A stretch of 64,000 nucleotides of DNA from positions 372,001 to 436,000 of the forward strand of contig NZ_WUEY01000002.1 in assembly GCF_010668395.1 (NCBI RefSeq), in the 5' to 3' direction. Of this stretch, positions 63,957 to 64,000 are shown in pieces (the first letter of the stretch is position 1; every line of letters begins with the position of its first letter). This stretch comes from Martinezella lusitana. Its GTDB lineage: Bacteria; Pseudomonadota; Alphaproteobacteria; Rhizobiales; Rhizobiaceae. Under the pieces are notes generated by a model that searched no databases, was not told where the DNA came from, and was given only the letters and a program-made list of their open reading frames with translations. The position numbers and the translations under genes are program-made.

Positions 63957-64000
63957 ATGACCCATCCAAGATTCCTGTCTTTTTCGAGAAACGGCCGTCA
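63957..64000 (+). CDS. hpaG: Start of a probable hpaG (fumarylacetoacetate hydrolase family), cut by window edge
   Basis: Only 14 full codons are visible (MTHPRFLSFSRNGR), with AAGGGAAGG upstream. The start resembles rhizobial fumarylacetoacetate hydrolase-family proteins, and HpaG (decarboxylase/isomerase) is the missing next step of the pathway. Assignment depends mainly on context. Confidence 0.45.
   Translation, partial: MTHPRFLSFSRNGR

Overview
The window looks like part of the genome of a Rhizobium-group alphaproteobacterium. The pointers are high GC, a rhizobial-type intergenic mosaic repeat (38474-38590), small proteins I associate with rhizobia, and many ABC importers run by LacI, AraC and IclR regulators. 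I saw no tRNA, rRNA, CRISPR array, insertion sequence or phage gene. Replicon type cannot be told from the sequence.

Layout. 1-1365: start of a sulfate ABC importer (sbp, then cysT cut by the window edge). 1526-10390: a complete Kdp potassium-uptake system on the minus strand (kdpF-A-B-C-D-E) with a ptsN-like EIIA gene at its end. Two tiny predicted membrane proteins sit in the same operon, one before kdpF and one between kdpA and kdpB. 10931-16850: a LacI regulator and a five-gene sugar operon (aldolase, Gfo/Idh/MocA oxidoreductase, D-lyxose isomerase-like protein, PfkB kinase, zinc dehydrogenase) with a clear LacI-type operator before the first gene. 17011-19124: a Tim44-like protein, a small hypothetical protein and an HU protein with a strong terminator. 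19489-26812: a LacI-controlled sugar-type ABC operon that contains an ADP-ribosylglycohydrolase-family protein between the permease and ATPase genes. 26994-34417: mixed housekeeping and stress genes (FUSC protein, DUF1269 protein, Na+/H+ antiporter, flavin/PLP-fold stress protein, glycosyltransferase-like protein, PhyH-type dioxygenase).

35396-64000 is mainly an aromatic amine/acid catabolic region. hpaB-hpaC (4-hydroxyphenylacetate 3-hydroxylase) have a divergent AraC activator. A branched-chain-type ABC importer is co-transcribed with a YtcJ-like amidohydrolase. After an unrelated NIPSNAP / CHASE2-adenylate cyclase / FecR block come an APC amine permease with an aldehyde dehydrogenase. Divergent from these is an operon of an IclR regulator, a Tm-1-like protein, a HAD hydrolase, two class III PLP enzymes and an APH-fold kinase. 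The homoprotocatechuate meta-cleavage genes follow (hpaF, hpaE, hpaD, a succinate-semialdehyde dehydrogenase, and the first codons of a probable hpaG).

The most interesting reading is that the kinase and the second PLP enzyme form an amino-alcohol kinase/phospho-lyase pair. This would turn a beta-hydroxylated aryl-ethylamine (octopamine or synephrine type) into 4-hydroxyphenylacetaldehyde, which the aldehyde dehydrogenase, HpaBC and the meta-cleavage genes would then take to succinate. Shared promoter elements tie three of these transcripts together. The gene identities are well supported; the substrate is inference.
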